From contig DASVGY010000006.1 of assembly GCA_036379295.1 (NCBI GenBank), forward strand, positions 1 through 6,080: a DNA stretch of 6,080 bases. Direction: 5' to 3'. Below the pieces are notes generated by a model. That model was given only the letters and a program-made list of their open reading frames with translations, was not told where the DNA came from and ran no database searches. Position numbers and translations under genes: made by a program. Position 1 is the first letter of the stretch, and each line of letters opens with the position of its first letter. Below are positions 1-5,537 of this stretch, piece by piece. The DNA is from Pseudopedobacter sp036379295. GTDB taxonomy: Bacteria > Bacteroidota > Bacteroidia > Sphingobacteriales > Sphingobacteriaceae.

Positions 1-610
1 CCCTTAAATCGTAAAAAGAAATGTCATTTGCTACGGCAAACTCGGCTATACTATTTCTTAAACTATTGGAAGGATCTGCCTGTAAATAACAATGATCTAT
101 CTTTAAAATTTTATCAAACCTAAGCGGAACATGAAATCCTAAAGCGTTGTGTTCTTTTTCATTATCAACAACATCATCCTGCGTAGTTAACCAACGTTTA
201 TTAGAAAAAGTATATTCCAGCTTATTGCGATAATACTTATCCTGGGCAGAGGGTAAAATAGCTTCCGCATGATGAATATCAAGTCCGCCCAATCGTTGTA
301 AAGCATCTAAAACCGATTTTTGTTTATATTTAAGCTGAGCTTGGTAGTCCATGTGTTGCCACTTGCAACCGCCACATGTACCAAAATGCTGGCAAAACGG
401 TTCTACCCTATCTGGCGATGCTTCAATGATTTTTTCGATTTTAGCTTCGGCAAATTTCTTCTTCTTTTTATATACTAAAGCATCCACTACATCTCCGGGA
501 ATTGCTTTTTCTATAAAAACCACTAATTCTTGGTTGCGGGCAACTCCTTTTCCTTCTTCTGCTATATCATGTACGGTTAACGCATTTAAGCGTTGGGCTT
601 CTCTTCTCAA
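1..610 (-). CDS. rlmD: 23S rRNA (uracil-C5)-methyltransferase, RlmD/RumA type, N-terminal part (3' end outside window)
   Basis: This enzyme transfers a methyl group from SAM to C5 of a uracil in 23S rRNA (U1939 in E. coli RumA). I translated 203 codons on the minus strand before the window edge; the family is usually about 450-480 residues, so the catalytic SAM domain is missing here. Residues about 8-60 form a TRAM-like RNA-binding domain (IAEEGKGVAR, then AIPGDVV). An iron-sulfur site follows, with C73, C79 and C82 (spacing CX5CGGC, then KWQH) and a fourth cysteine at C174. This matches the four-cysteine pattern of E. coli RumA (74, 80, 83, 162). The visible part ends in EFAVANDISFYDLR, also family-like. 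The frame is closed by TAG at 641-643 and has no ATG near the N-terminus, so TTG at 610 is the best start; a -7 box lies 20 nt upstream. The TrmA/RlmC paralogues are the alternative, but the Fe-S cluster and TRAM-like region favour RlmD. Confidence 0.9.
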   Translation of the reverse strand, partial: MRREAQRLNALTVHDIAEEGKGVARNQELVVFIEKAIPGDVVDALVYKKKKKFAEAKIEKIIEASPDRVEPFCQHFGTCGGCKWQHMDYQAQLKYKQKSVLDALQRLGGLDIHHAEAILPSAQDKYYRNKLEYTFSNKRWLTTQDDVVDNEKEHNALGFHVPLRFDKILKIDHCYLQADPSNSLRNSIAEFAVANDISFYDLR

Positions 611-630
611 AATTATTTTATTTAAGCCAA

Positions 631-638
631 CAAATTTA
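631..638 (-). promoter_or_regulatory. Putative -7 box of the rlmD promoter
   Basis: Read on the minus strand this is TAAATTTG, an exact match to the Bacteroidota -7 consensus TAnnTTTG. It ends 20 nt before the TTG start at 610, giving a short AT-rich leader with no Shine-Dalgarno sequence. No exact TTTG -33 box is found at the right distance, only a TTTA near-match about 19-21 nt further upstream. Confidence 0.45.
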
Positions 639-686
639 GGCTATAATGTTTACAGTTTAAAGGTAAGTTTGCGGTTTTGGGTAGCT

Positions 687-782
687 TTATAAAAACAGGA
701 TTGCAGCACAATGTTTACAATTAAGGCATAAAGGTTTTGGCAGTTTAAATTTAAACTGCTTACCTAAAAAATACGCCAGCTT
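687..782 (-). other. Open in-frame extension beyond the stop of the small ORF, with CxxCxxC
   Basis: Immediately after the TAA that ends the 35-codon ORF, the same minus-strand frame stays open for 31 more codons and then ends at TAA (687-689). It reads KLAYFLGKQFKFKLPK and continues to LCLNCKHC, which is a CxxCxxC cluster. It has no ATG of its own. It could be the tail of a gene split by a nonsense mutation, or a chance open frame. The composition is plausible for protein, but I recognise no family. Confidence 0.25.
740..759. repeat. Perfect 20-bp palindrome
   Basis: The sequence reads GCAGTTTAAA followed directly by TTTAAACTGC, so both strands are identical over 20 bases. A third copy of the half-site core CAGTTTAAA lies at 653-661, near the rlmD start. 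No T-tract follows on either strand, so it does not look like a terminator. A dimeric-protein binding site is one possibility; it also falls inside the open extension after the small ORF. Confidence 0.6.
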
Positions 783-890
783 TTACTTAAACAAACGTAA
801 AATAAAAGCAAGAATCCAATTGATTTTGATGTCTGTTAAATCAAATTGCTCATCAAGCTGCAAAGAAAATTCGTGGAGTTCTTTTCTCAT
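783..890 (-). CDS. Possible small protein, 35 residues, unknown function
   Basis: An ATG at 890 opens a 35-codon frame: MRKELHEFSLQLDEQ, then FDLTDIKIN, then the hydrophobic stretch WILAFILRLFK at the C-terminus. The first half is acidic and amphipathic and the last 12 residues could touch a membrane. Unusually for this window, an SD-like AAGGTG sits 3-4 nt before the ATG. It lies downstream of trmB and upstream of rlmD on the same strand. I recognise no family. The frame continues past its TAA for 31 codons, so the annotated form may be a truncated version of a roughly 66-residue protein. It is short enough to be a chance ORF. Confidence 0.4.
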   Translation of the reverse strand: MRKELHEFSLQLDEQFDLTDIKINWILAFILRLFK

Positions 891-1002
891 AATCACCTTT
901 TTATTCGGAAATATAAGCAATTTTTGAACCAAAAACTAAAATGGTATTTTAACTTAAAACAACAAACTTCTTTTTAGGAATTAGCTACGTGTAATCGCCA
1001 TT

Positions 1003-1659
1003 CTAACTTGCCAAAAAAGAAAACTTAAGGTAATTGATGTTTTTAGCTTTGCTTAAGTAAATTCTTTCGTAATGCGTTTTTATGGCTAAAATTTCATCAT
1101 CAGGAAAATCTTGGTGAACATCTTTAGTTTGTTGAATGATTGGTATTTTTAACTCGGCCAATTTTTCTAAGGTGTATTCAAAAAAACCGTCGTTATCTGT
1201 TTTTAAATGCATTATTCCTTTTGGTTTTAATGCTGTTTGGTACTTTTTTAAAAATGTTGGGTTAGTTAAACGCTTACGTTCTAACGGGCTTTGCGCCTGC
1301 GGATCTGGAAAAGTGAGCCATATTTCTTCCACTTCACCATCAGCAAAGTAATCTAATATATTTTGAATTTGAATGCGTAAAAAACCAACATTTTTAATGC
1401 CCTCATCAATTGCCATTTTAGCGCCAACCCATAAACGATTGCCTTTATAGTCAATCCCCACAAAATTTTTATCTGGAAACTTCTTGGCTAAATTTACACT
1501 ATACTCGCCTTTACCGCAAGCTAGCTCCAAAATCAATGGATTATCATTTTTAAAAAAGTTTTTTGCCCATTTTCCTTTAAACGCTTTACCTTCCTCAAGC
1601 TGTTTAACGTTGTCAAAAGTGCCGATTTCTGCAAAACGCTGTAATTTTCTCTTCGCCAA
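1003..1659 (-). CDS. trmB: tRNA (guanine-N7-)-methyltransferase TrmB
   Basis: TrmB methylates N7 of G46 in the variable loop of tRNA using SAM; it is a cytosolic single-domain Rossmann-fold enzyme. At 218 residues it has normal family length. The SAM-binding motif I is ELACGKGEYS (45-54), with the ribose-contacting acidic residue at D70 in FVGIDYKGNR. The conserved substrate-site block IWLTFPDPQ (113-121) is followed by the basic ERKRLT segment. HLKTDN (151-156) and THYE (195-198) are the remaining signature motifs. The FPDP is followed by Q rather than the W common in Proteobacteria, which I take to be lineage variation. The start is TTG at 1659; no ATG is available in frame near the N-terminus, and the protein begins MAKRKLQRF as expected. 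A -33/-7 promoter lies just upstream, and the gene diverges from fcl. Confidence 0.95.
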   Translation of the reverse strand: MAKRKLQRFAEIGTFDNVKQLEEGKAFKGKWAKNFFKNDNPLILELACGKGEYSVNLAKKFPDKNFVGIDYKGNRLWVGAKMAIDEGIKNVGFLRIQIQNILDYFADGEVEEIWLTFPDPQAQSPLERKRLTNPTFLKKYQTALKPKGIMHLKTDNDGFFEYTLEKLAELKIPIIQQTKDVHQDFPDDEILAIKTHYERIYLSKAKNINYLKFSFLAS

Positions 1660-1675
1660 TTCTTTAAATTTTCTT

Positions 1676-1708
1676 CAAAAATAAGATTTACCTGTTACTT
1701 AAGGCAAA
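1676..1708 (-). promoter_or_regulatory. Putative trmB promoter (-33 TTTG, -7 TATTTTTG)
   Basis: On the minus strand TTTG (1705-1708) is followed after 21 bases by TATTTTTG (1676-1683). Both match the Bacteroidota consensus TTTG / TAnnTTTG with acceptable spacing. The -7 box ends 16 nt before the TTG start of trmB, implying a leader of only about 10 nt. Confidence 0.55.
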
Positions 1709-1714
1709 AATTAA

Positions 1715-1734
1715 TTTTAAAGGGTTTTAAAGCG
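1715..1734. repeat. Tandem 10-bp repeat between divergent promoters
   Basis: TTTTAAAGGG is followed directly by TTTTAAAGCG, nine of ten positions identical and one helical turn apart. It lies between the trmB and fcl -7 boxes, where it could serve as an upstream element or regulator site, but it is short and AT-rich. Confidence 0.4.
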
Positions 1735-1746
1735 TTCCAATAATTT

Positions 1747-1754
1747 TATCTTTG
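1747..1754 (+). promoter_or_regulatory. Putative -7 box of the fcl promoter
   Basis: TATCTTTG matches TAnnTTTG and ends 21 nt before the TTG start of fcl. No TTTG -33 box is present 17-23 nt upstream; the second TTTTAAAG repeat unit occupies that position. Confidence 0.45.
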
Positions 1755-1775
1755 AGGCTATTTTAGTTTAGCATT

Positions 1776-2705
1776 TTGGAAAAACCATCAAAAATTTACA
1801 TCGCCGGCCATCGTGGAATGGTGGGTTCAGCAATTTTAAGAAAATTAGAAAAAGAAGGTTATACCAACATCATTACCCGAACTTCTAAAGAATTGGACTT
1901 ACGAAACCAAGTAGCTGTTGCGGATTTTTTTAGTGCAGAAAAGCCTGAATACGTGTTTTTAGCTGCCGCAAAAGTGGGCGGAATTGTAGCCAACAATACT
2001 TACCGAGCAGAATTTTTATACGATAATTTACAGATCCAAAATAATATTATCCATAATTCGCACCTCAATAACGTTAAAAAACTGATGTTTTTAGGCTCAA
2101 GTTGTATTTATCCAAAAATGGCTCCTCAGCCCTTGAAAGAAGAATATTTATTGACCGGTTTATTAGAAGAAACCAACGAGCCGTATGCGATAGCTAAAAT
2201 TACAGGAATCAAAATGTGTGATGCCTACCGGGCACAATATGGCTGCAATTACATATCGGCAATGCCAACTAATTTATACGGCTACAATGATAATTACCAC
2301 CCACAAAACTCTCATGTATTGCCGGCACTGATTCGTAAATTTCACGAAGCTAAGCAGAATAACGATGCTAACGTAACAGTTTGGGGTAGCGGAAGCCCTA
2401 TGCGAGAATTTTTGTTTGCCGATGATTTAGCTGACGCCTGTTATTATTTGATGCAAAATTACGACGAGCCAAATTTGATTAATATTGGCACCGGCGAAGA
2501 TTTAACCATTAAAGACTTAGCCCTGATGATTAAAGATATTGTTGGTTTTAAAGGCGAATTGGTTTTTGATAGCAGCAAACCCGATGGAACGCCGCGTAAA
2601 CTAATGGATGTGAGCAAACTGCACAGTAAGGGTTGGAAACACAAAATTGATTTAAAAGAAGGAATTGCTTTGGCTTACCAAGATTTTTTAGCGAAACACG
2701 GATAA
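1776..2705 (+). CDS. fcl: GDP-L-fucose synthase
   Basis: This cytosolic enzyme converts GDP-4-keto-6-deoxy-D-mannose to GDP-L-fucose by 3,5-epimerisation and NADPH-dependent reduction; the product feeds fucosylated capsule, LPS or glycoprotein glycans. It is an extended short-chain dehydrogenase of 309 residues, full length. The NADP(H)-binding GHRGMVG is at 11-17. The catalytic set is visible: S108 and C110 in SSCIYP, Y137 and K141 in the YAIAK motif, and H180 in HPQNSHVLPAL. These align with S107, C109, Y136, K140 and H179 of the E. coli enzyme. MPTNLYGY (163-170) is also characteristic. The start is TTG at 1776. Its usual partner, GDP-mannose 4,6-dehydratase (gmd), is not in this window, and neighbours are not glycan genes. 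It converges with the toxin remnant, 20 bases away, and no terminator is evident between them. Confidence 0.95.
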   Translation: MEKPSKIYIAGHRGMVGSAILRKLEKEGYTNIITRTSKELDLRNQVAVADFFSAEKPEYVFLAAAKVGGIVANNTYRAEFLYDNLQIQNNIIHNSHLNNVKKLMFLGSSCIYPKMAPQPLKEEYLLTGLLEETNEPYAIAKITGIKMCDAYRAQYGCNYISAMPTNLYGYNDNYHPQNSHVLPALIRKFHEAKQNNDANVTVWGSGSPMREFLFADDLADACYYLMQNYDEPNLINIGTGEDLTIKDLALMIKDIVGFKGELVFDSSKPDGTPRKLMDVSKLHSKGWKHKIDLKEGIALAYQDFLAKHG

Positions 2706-2725
2706 GGTTGCAGTAGAAGGAAATT

Positions 2726-3048
2726 CTATAACGAGCCTAAAAGTTCGCTTATTTCCTTGTCAGTTAGCGTTTCTCTATCGGCTTTATCGTAGATTTAAAG
2801 TAGGTAAACCTTTTCTTCAGAAATCAATACGTAGGTTATTATTCTTGCTCCACCGGATTTCCTTTTTCGTTTTGAAGAGATCGCAAGGCGAACTTTATAA
2901 CAACTTTTATTTAGTGCTGTTCCTTGCTTTGGATCTTTCTCTAAAAGTTCTAAAATTGCGAAAAATCATTCTTAATGGATGGGTATTTTTGAGCTAATTT
3001 TTTGATTTGCTTCCTAAATTTGGGGATAGCGATGATCTTATAACTCAT
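2726..3048 (-). pseudogene. RelE/ParE-family toxin, broken by a frameshift and a nonsense codon
   Basis: RelE/ParE toxins are small RNases or gyrase poisons neutralised by the adjacent antitoxin. The ATG at 3048 overlaps the antitoxin end by 11 bases. Frame 1 gives 32 residues (MSYKIIAIPKFRKQIKK and on to NDFSQF) and then hits TAG at 2950-2952. One base appears to be missing around 2951-2957. In the shifted frame the protein resumes as LELLEKDPKQGTALN, then YKVRLAISSKRKRKSGGARIITYV, the typical core of the family. A second lesion follows: TAA at 2795-2797 in YLL-stop-IYDKADRETLT, where a serine codon TCA would restore the expected YLLSIYDK. The tail continues to KEISELLGSL and TAG at 2726-2728. 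Adding one base gives 108 codons (107 residues), normal for the family. The gene is very probably inactive unless the lesions are sequencing errors. Confidence 0.88.
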
Positions 3049-3244
3049 CTAAAAGCTCCTTAGCAGAAACACCTTCTAATTTACCCGATCTAATCAAATT
3101 AACTTCATTTACAGCCTCTCTGATATCACAAATTAGTTCAGCTTTTTCTGCTGTTAATGTTTTTGTTTTTACAAACTTCAAGTTATTAAGTAATTCCATT
3201 ACAAAAGGAACTCTGTTATCTTCTATGTCAAATAAAACTTTCAT
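3038..3244 (-). CDS. Antitoxin of a RelE/ParE-type toxin-antitoxin pair
   Basis: This 68-residue acidic protein looks intact. It begins MKVLFDIEDNRVPFVMELL, a short N-terminal segment followed by a helix and FVKTKTLTAEKAELI. It ends in EVNLIRSGKLEGVSAKELLDEL, a C-terminal pattern I associate with Bacteroidota antitoxins paired with RelE/ParE toxins. No classic ribbon-helix-helix or HTH motif is obvious. Its last codons overlap the toxin start by 11 bases, the usual translationally coupled arrangement. Function is inferred mainly from this order and from the recognisable toxin remnant; antitoxins of this type normally bind the toxin and may repress their own promoter. With the toxin broken, it would be an orphan antitoxin. 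The start is ATG at 3244, with an A-rich leader and no Shine-Dalgarno sequence. Confidence 0.75.
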   Translation of the reverse strand: MKVLFDIEDNRVPFVMELLNNLKFVKTKTLTAEKAELICDIREAVNEVNLIRSGKLEGVSAKELLDEL

Positions 3245-3277
3245 TTTTTAATTATTAAGTCAAGCTGATTTGTATTT

Positions 3278-3307
3278 CAAAGATAGCTAGTAAAAAACAT
3301 TGACAAA
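3278..3307 (-). promoter_or_regulatory. Putative antitoxin-toxin promoter (-33 TTTG, -7 TATCTTTG)
   Basis: On the minus strand TTTG (3304-3307) and TATCTTTG (3278-3285) are separated by 18 bases, both exact consensus matches. The -7 box ends 33 nt before the antitoxin ATG. The -33 box overlaps the T-tract of the palindrome upstream, so promoter and terminator or operator share bases. Confidence 0.55.
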
Positions 3308-3324
3308 AAAGCGGTTCATGAACC
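3305..3324 (-). terminator. Palindrome plus T-tract: cobA terminator, or operator of the antitoxin promoter
   Basis: Directly after the cobA stop codon the minus strand reads GGTTCATGAACC, a perfect 12-bp palindrome, then GC and six T residues. As RNA it can fold into a 4-bp stem with a CAUG loop, slightly strengthened by flanking A-U pairs. This is a small, rather weak intrinsic terminator shape. Its position just upstream of the -33 box also fits an autorepression operator for the toxin-antitoxin promoter. The sequence alone does not decide between the two. Confidence 0.5.
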
Positions 3325-3325
3325 T

Positions 3326-4036
3326 TTAAACCCCTTCCAAATCAACAACATCTCCTATCACAATAATTGCCGGATGCGTGATTCCGTGTTGCCTAGTAAG
3401 CTCTTCTAAACCAGCAATTGTACCTTTAACCATTTTCATGGTAGGTAAAGATGCGTTTTGAATTACTGCTGCAGGTGTGTTTGGTTTACCATATTTTATG
3501 GCTTCTTCGATAATAAACGGTAGGTTCTTCATCCCCATGTAAATTACCAAAGTGGTTTTACTTTGCAAGGCCAATTCGATATCACGCGATAAACTCCCAT
3601 CTTTTTTTGTCCCGGTAATTACCCAGAAACCTTCACTCACGCCGCGGTGTGTTAACGGAATTCCGCTTAAGCCGCTCGCCAACATACTGGTAATTCCAGG
3701 AATATAGCTGGTTTTCATTCCGTAAGATTTGGCAAACATTATCTCTTCCATTCCACGACCAAAAACAAAAGGATCACCACCTTTTAAACGCACTACAACC
3801 TCACATTTATCCGCATACTCTTTTATCAAGCTATGAATTTCTTCTTGACTGTTATATTTTTGATAAGGAGTTTTACCTACATAAACCAAATGACAGCCAT
3901 CTTTTTTATAATCTAGTAAAACCTTATTGGCTAAATTATCATACAGAATTGCATCCGCTCTTTTTAAAGCGTTTATTGCTTTTAATGTTATCAATTCAGG
4001 ATCTCCCGGGCCAGCACCAACAACAATCAACTCCAT
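3326..4036 (-). CDS. cobA: Uroporphyrinogen-III C-methyltransferase (SUMT)
   Basis: This cytosolic enzyme adds two SAM-derived methyl groups at C2 and C7 of uroporphyrinogen III to make precorrin-2, the branch point to siroheme and cobalamin. The 236-residue protein is a stand-alone SUMT without the CysG dehydrogenase/ferrochelatase half. N-terminal VGAGPGDPEL (6-15) is the family's first signature; YVGK (52-55) follows. VRLKGGDPFVFGRG (82-95) is the second signature. PGITS (113-117), IPLTHRGVS (126-134), MGM (167-169) and HPAIIVIGDVV near the C-terminus complete the pattern. It starts at ATG 4036 and diverges from the Rdx-like gene across 162 bases. Siroheme for assimilatory sulfite or nitrite reductase is the likeliest purpose, but no such gene is visible here. 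I could not identify a clear promoter; TAAATTTC (minus strand, 4088-4095) is a one-mismatch -7 candidate. Confidence 0.95.
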   Translation of the reverse strand: MELIVVGAGPGDPELITLKAINALKRADAILYDNLANKVLLDYKKDGCHLVYVGKTPYQKYNSQEEIHSLIKEYADKCEVVVRLKGGDPFVFGRGMEEIMFAKSYGMKTSYIPGITSMLASGLSGIPLTHRGVSEGFWVITGTKKDGSLSRDIELALQSKTTLVIYMGMKNLPFIIEEAIKYGKPNTPAAVIQNASLPTMKMVKGTIAGLEELTRQHGITHPAIIVIGDVVDLEGV

Positions 4037-4132
4037 AAATTATTAAAATAATAAAGAAATAAGTAAAAAATTGCAATAAAATTATCGGAAATTTACTTCG
4101 TTTGCAAGTTTTAAAAAATATTTAACAAATTC

Positions 4133-4140
4133 TAAATTTG
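4133..4140 (+). promoter_or_regulatory. Putative -7 box for the Rdx-like gene
   Basis: TAAATTTG, followed by CAC, matches TAnnTTTG. The only upstream TTTG (4101-4104) is 28 bases away, longer than the usual 17-23, so the -33 box is unassigned. The predicted leader is about 50-55 nt and contains GGAG at 4181-4184, 14 nt before the ATG. Confidence 0.45.
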
Positions 4141-4198
4141 CACAAACGTAAGAAACGTGAAAGTTTAATTTTTATAAATTGGAGAACATCAAACCAAT

Positions 4199-4486
4199 AT
4201 GATCAAAAAACCAATCATTACCATCAACTACTGCCCTAAATGCGGCTGGATGCTCCGTTCTGCCTACATGGCGCAGGAATTATTGAATACTTTTACCGAT
4301 GAAATTTGTGGCGTTTTACTTTGCCCTGCAGAAATTGGTGGTGAGTTTAGCGTAAAAATAGATGGCGAGCTAATTTTTGATAGAAAAACAGAGGATCGCT
4401 TTCCGGAAATTAAAGAGCTGAAAAAATTGGTGAGAGACGTGGTTAATCCCGATAAAAGTTTGGGCCATACAGACCGGTACAAATAA
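4199..4486 (+). CDS. SelT/SelW/SelH (Rdx) family protein with CxxC
   Basis: This is a 95-residue thioredoxin-like-fold protein of the Rdx family, whose animal members are selenoproteins W, T and H; the bacterial role is not established, though redox activity is presumed. The N-terminal beta strand ITINYCPKCGW places C12 and C15 in the family's CxxC position (CxxU in selenoproteins). A helix (about 16-32), GGEFSVKIDGELIF (47-60) and the FPEIKELKKLVRD helix (68-80) follow in the usual order. The codon for C15 is an ordinary cysteine codon, so no selenocysteine is needed. The short polar tail ends GHTDRYK. No signal peptide or membrane segment is seen, so it is cytosolic. It diverges from cobA and is followed 26-47 bases later by the AraC-type regulator on the same strand, so the two may share a transcript. 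Confidence 0.85.
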   Translation: MIKKPIITINYCPKCGWMLRSAYMAQELLNTFTDEICGVLLCPAEIGGEFSVKIDGELIFDRKTEDRFPEIKELKKLVRDVVNPDKSLGHTDRYK

Positions 4487-4533
4487 TTTTATGGAATGCC
4501 GATACACGCTAATTGAACGCCAAAAAATACAAC

Positions 4534-5391
4534 ATGCTTAAAACCATATCGATAGCCAACCTAACAAATCAAGCTGAAAGTAGGCTGGATTTTTTAGTTG
4601 ATAGGTTTGAAGATATGGCGGAGCCCCACGACATTGAATTTCCGCATAAACATGATTTTTACGAGATTCTTTGGATAACTAAAGGCGCAAGCACACAAAA
4701 TATTGACTATAAAAATTACACAATATCAGACAGTACTTTGTTTTTTATTTCGCCAGGGCAACTGCATTTATTTGAAAAGTGGAATAATATTAGGGGCTTT
4801 GTAATTCTGTTTAAAGAAGATTTTTTTCTGCGTTTGTTCCAAAACAAAAATTTTCTTTTTGAGCTTTCGTATTTAGATAACCTACATGAAAACCCCTTTT
4901 TGAAGCTTTCAAAACAAGATGAGACCGCTTTAAAACCAATCATGGAGCTGCTTTACAGCGAATGTAAAAAGGTTGAGCCCACAGAAGAAATTGTGCAGGC
5001 TTCGCTTTTTATTTTGCTCAAAAACATACAAGCCTTATTTGCTGCTCCAAAACAGCAAGACGCAAACAAGCACCATATTGTCATCTTTAAAAAATTCAGG
5101 AAATTAGTTGAATTACATTTTTTAGAAAACCTTTCTGTTTCACGGTATGCGTCGCTTTTGAATATTTCAACACATCAATTAAACGCTGTAACTAAATTGC
5201 TGAGCGCAAAAACGGCTACCGCAATTATAAAGGAACGAACGCTTTTAGAAGCGCAGCAATTACTTAATTTCTCTGACCTTACCGTTGCACAAATTGCTGA
5301 CAAGTTAGGCTTTAATGACAATAGCTATTTCGCAAGATTTTTTAGAAAATACACCGCATTATCTCCACAAGATTTTAGAAAGAAGCGCTAA
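4534..5391 (+). CDS. AraC-family transcriptional regulator
   Basis: This is a 285-residue DNA-binding regulator with the two-part AraC layout. Residues about 30-95 form a cupin-like sensing domain: FPHKHDFYEILWITKG (36-51), with the usual H-x-H-x3-E arrangement, and FISPGQLHLF (71-80). A helical linker spans about 125-190. The C-terminal AraC DNA-binding domain is about 190-285: first HTH in SVSRYASLLNISTHQL (201-216), second HTH in LTVAQIADKLGFNDNSYFARFF (249-270, glycine at 259), closing with TALSPQDFRKKR. I chose ATG at 4534 (MLKTISIANL); TTG at 4513 would add seven residues and leave only 26 bases after the Rdx stop. It lies upstream of, and on the same strand as, the hydrolase gene. AraC regulators often control the next gene, so that hydrolase is a natural target, by inference only. 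The inducer is unknown. Confidence 0.92.
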   Translation: MLKTISIANLTNQAESRLDFLVDRFEDMAEPHDIEFPHKHDFYEILWITKGASTQNIDYKNYTISDSTLFFISPGQLHLFEKWNNIRGFVILFKEDFFLRLFQNKNFLFELSYLDNLHENPFLKLSKQDETALKPIMELLYSECKKVEPTEEIVQASLFILLKNIQALFAAPKQQDANKHHIVIFKKFRKLVELHFLENLSVSRYASLLNISTHQLNAVTKLLSAKTATAIIKERTLLEAQQLLNFSDLTVAQIADKLGFNDNSYFARFFRKYTALSPQDFRKKR

Positions 5392-5414
5392 AAAGTACCG
5401 GCTTTTCTATTTTT
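5391..5414 (+). terminator. Weak terminator candidate after the AraC gene
   Basis: AAAAGT and GCTTTT can pair around an ACCG loop (5391-5406, including one G-U pair), followed by CTATTTTT. The stem is AU-rich and begins at the last base of the stop codon, so strength is doubtful. Confidence 0.3.
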
Positions 5415-5459
5415 AATGCTAGCAATTAAACTCGCTTTATTTTCAAATTTGTAGTTCAA

Positions 5460-5474
5460 GCTGTGTATCACAGC
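5460..5474. repeat. 15-bp dyad upstream of the hydrolase gene
   Basis: GCTGTG and CACAGC are perfect inverted arms around TAT. The dyad lies between the AraC gene and the hydrolase start, 63 bases before the ATG at 5538. No T-tract follows on either strand, so it is better read as a possible protein-binding site than a terminator. Confidence 0.4.
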
Positions 5475-5537
5475 AAAAAACGCGGTGATGGGCGCTAAAT
5501 GCGAACTGCTAACAATATATCATTTTAAAAAATCCTG

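Larger units (their letters stand above)
611..1002. other. Poorly coding stretch between rlmD and trmB
   Basis: No recognisable long gene lies here on either strand. It holds the rlmD -7 box, a 20-bp palindrome (740-759), two copies of AATGTTTACA (645-654 and 710-719), and a possible 35-codon peptide gene at 783-890. The last 110 bases before the trmB stop (about 891-1002) are AT-rich and show nothing I can name. No strong hairpin-plus-T-tract terminator for trmB was seen. Confidence 0.5.

Noticed and set aside
351..692. 113-codon open frame on the plus strand starting MCCHLQPPHVPKC
   Set aside because: It is the antisense shadow of the rlmD N-terminus: the minus-strand frame carries the CX5CGGC iron-sulfur motif and a family-like sequence, while the plus frame resembles nothing.
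978..1000. Tiny minus-strand ORF MAITRS after the trmB stop
   Set aside because: Six codons, no upstream signal, no reason to think it is translated.
1136..1684. Two open frames on the plus strand (1136-1351 and 1484-1684)
   Set aside because: Both lie opposite trmB, whose minus-strand frame has all family motifs.
2459..2644. 61-codon open frame on the minus strand
   Set aside because: Antisense to the C-terminal part of fcl, which is a complete, well conserved enzyme.
4232..4246. Selenocysteine in the Rdx-like protein
   Set aside because: The family position is filled by an ordinary cysteine codon in CPKC, with no in-frame TGA.
4264..4943. Minus-strand open frames at 4264-4482 and 4716-4943
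   Set aside because: Shadows of the Rdx-like gene and the AraC-family gene; neither has a recognisable domain or start context.
5461..5473. CRP/FNR-like site (TGTG-TAT-CACA)
   Set aside because: The CRP consensus has a six-base spacer and TGTGA/TCACA arms; this three-base spacer does not fit. Kept only as an unassigned dyad.
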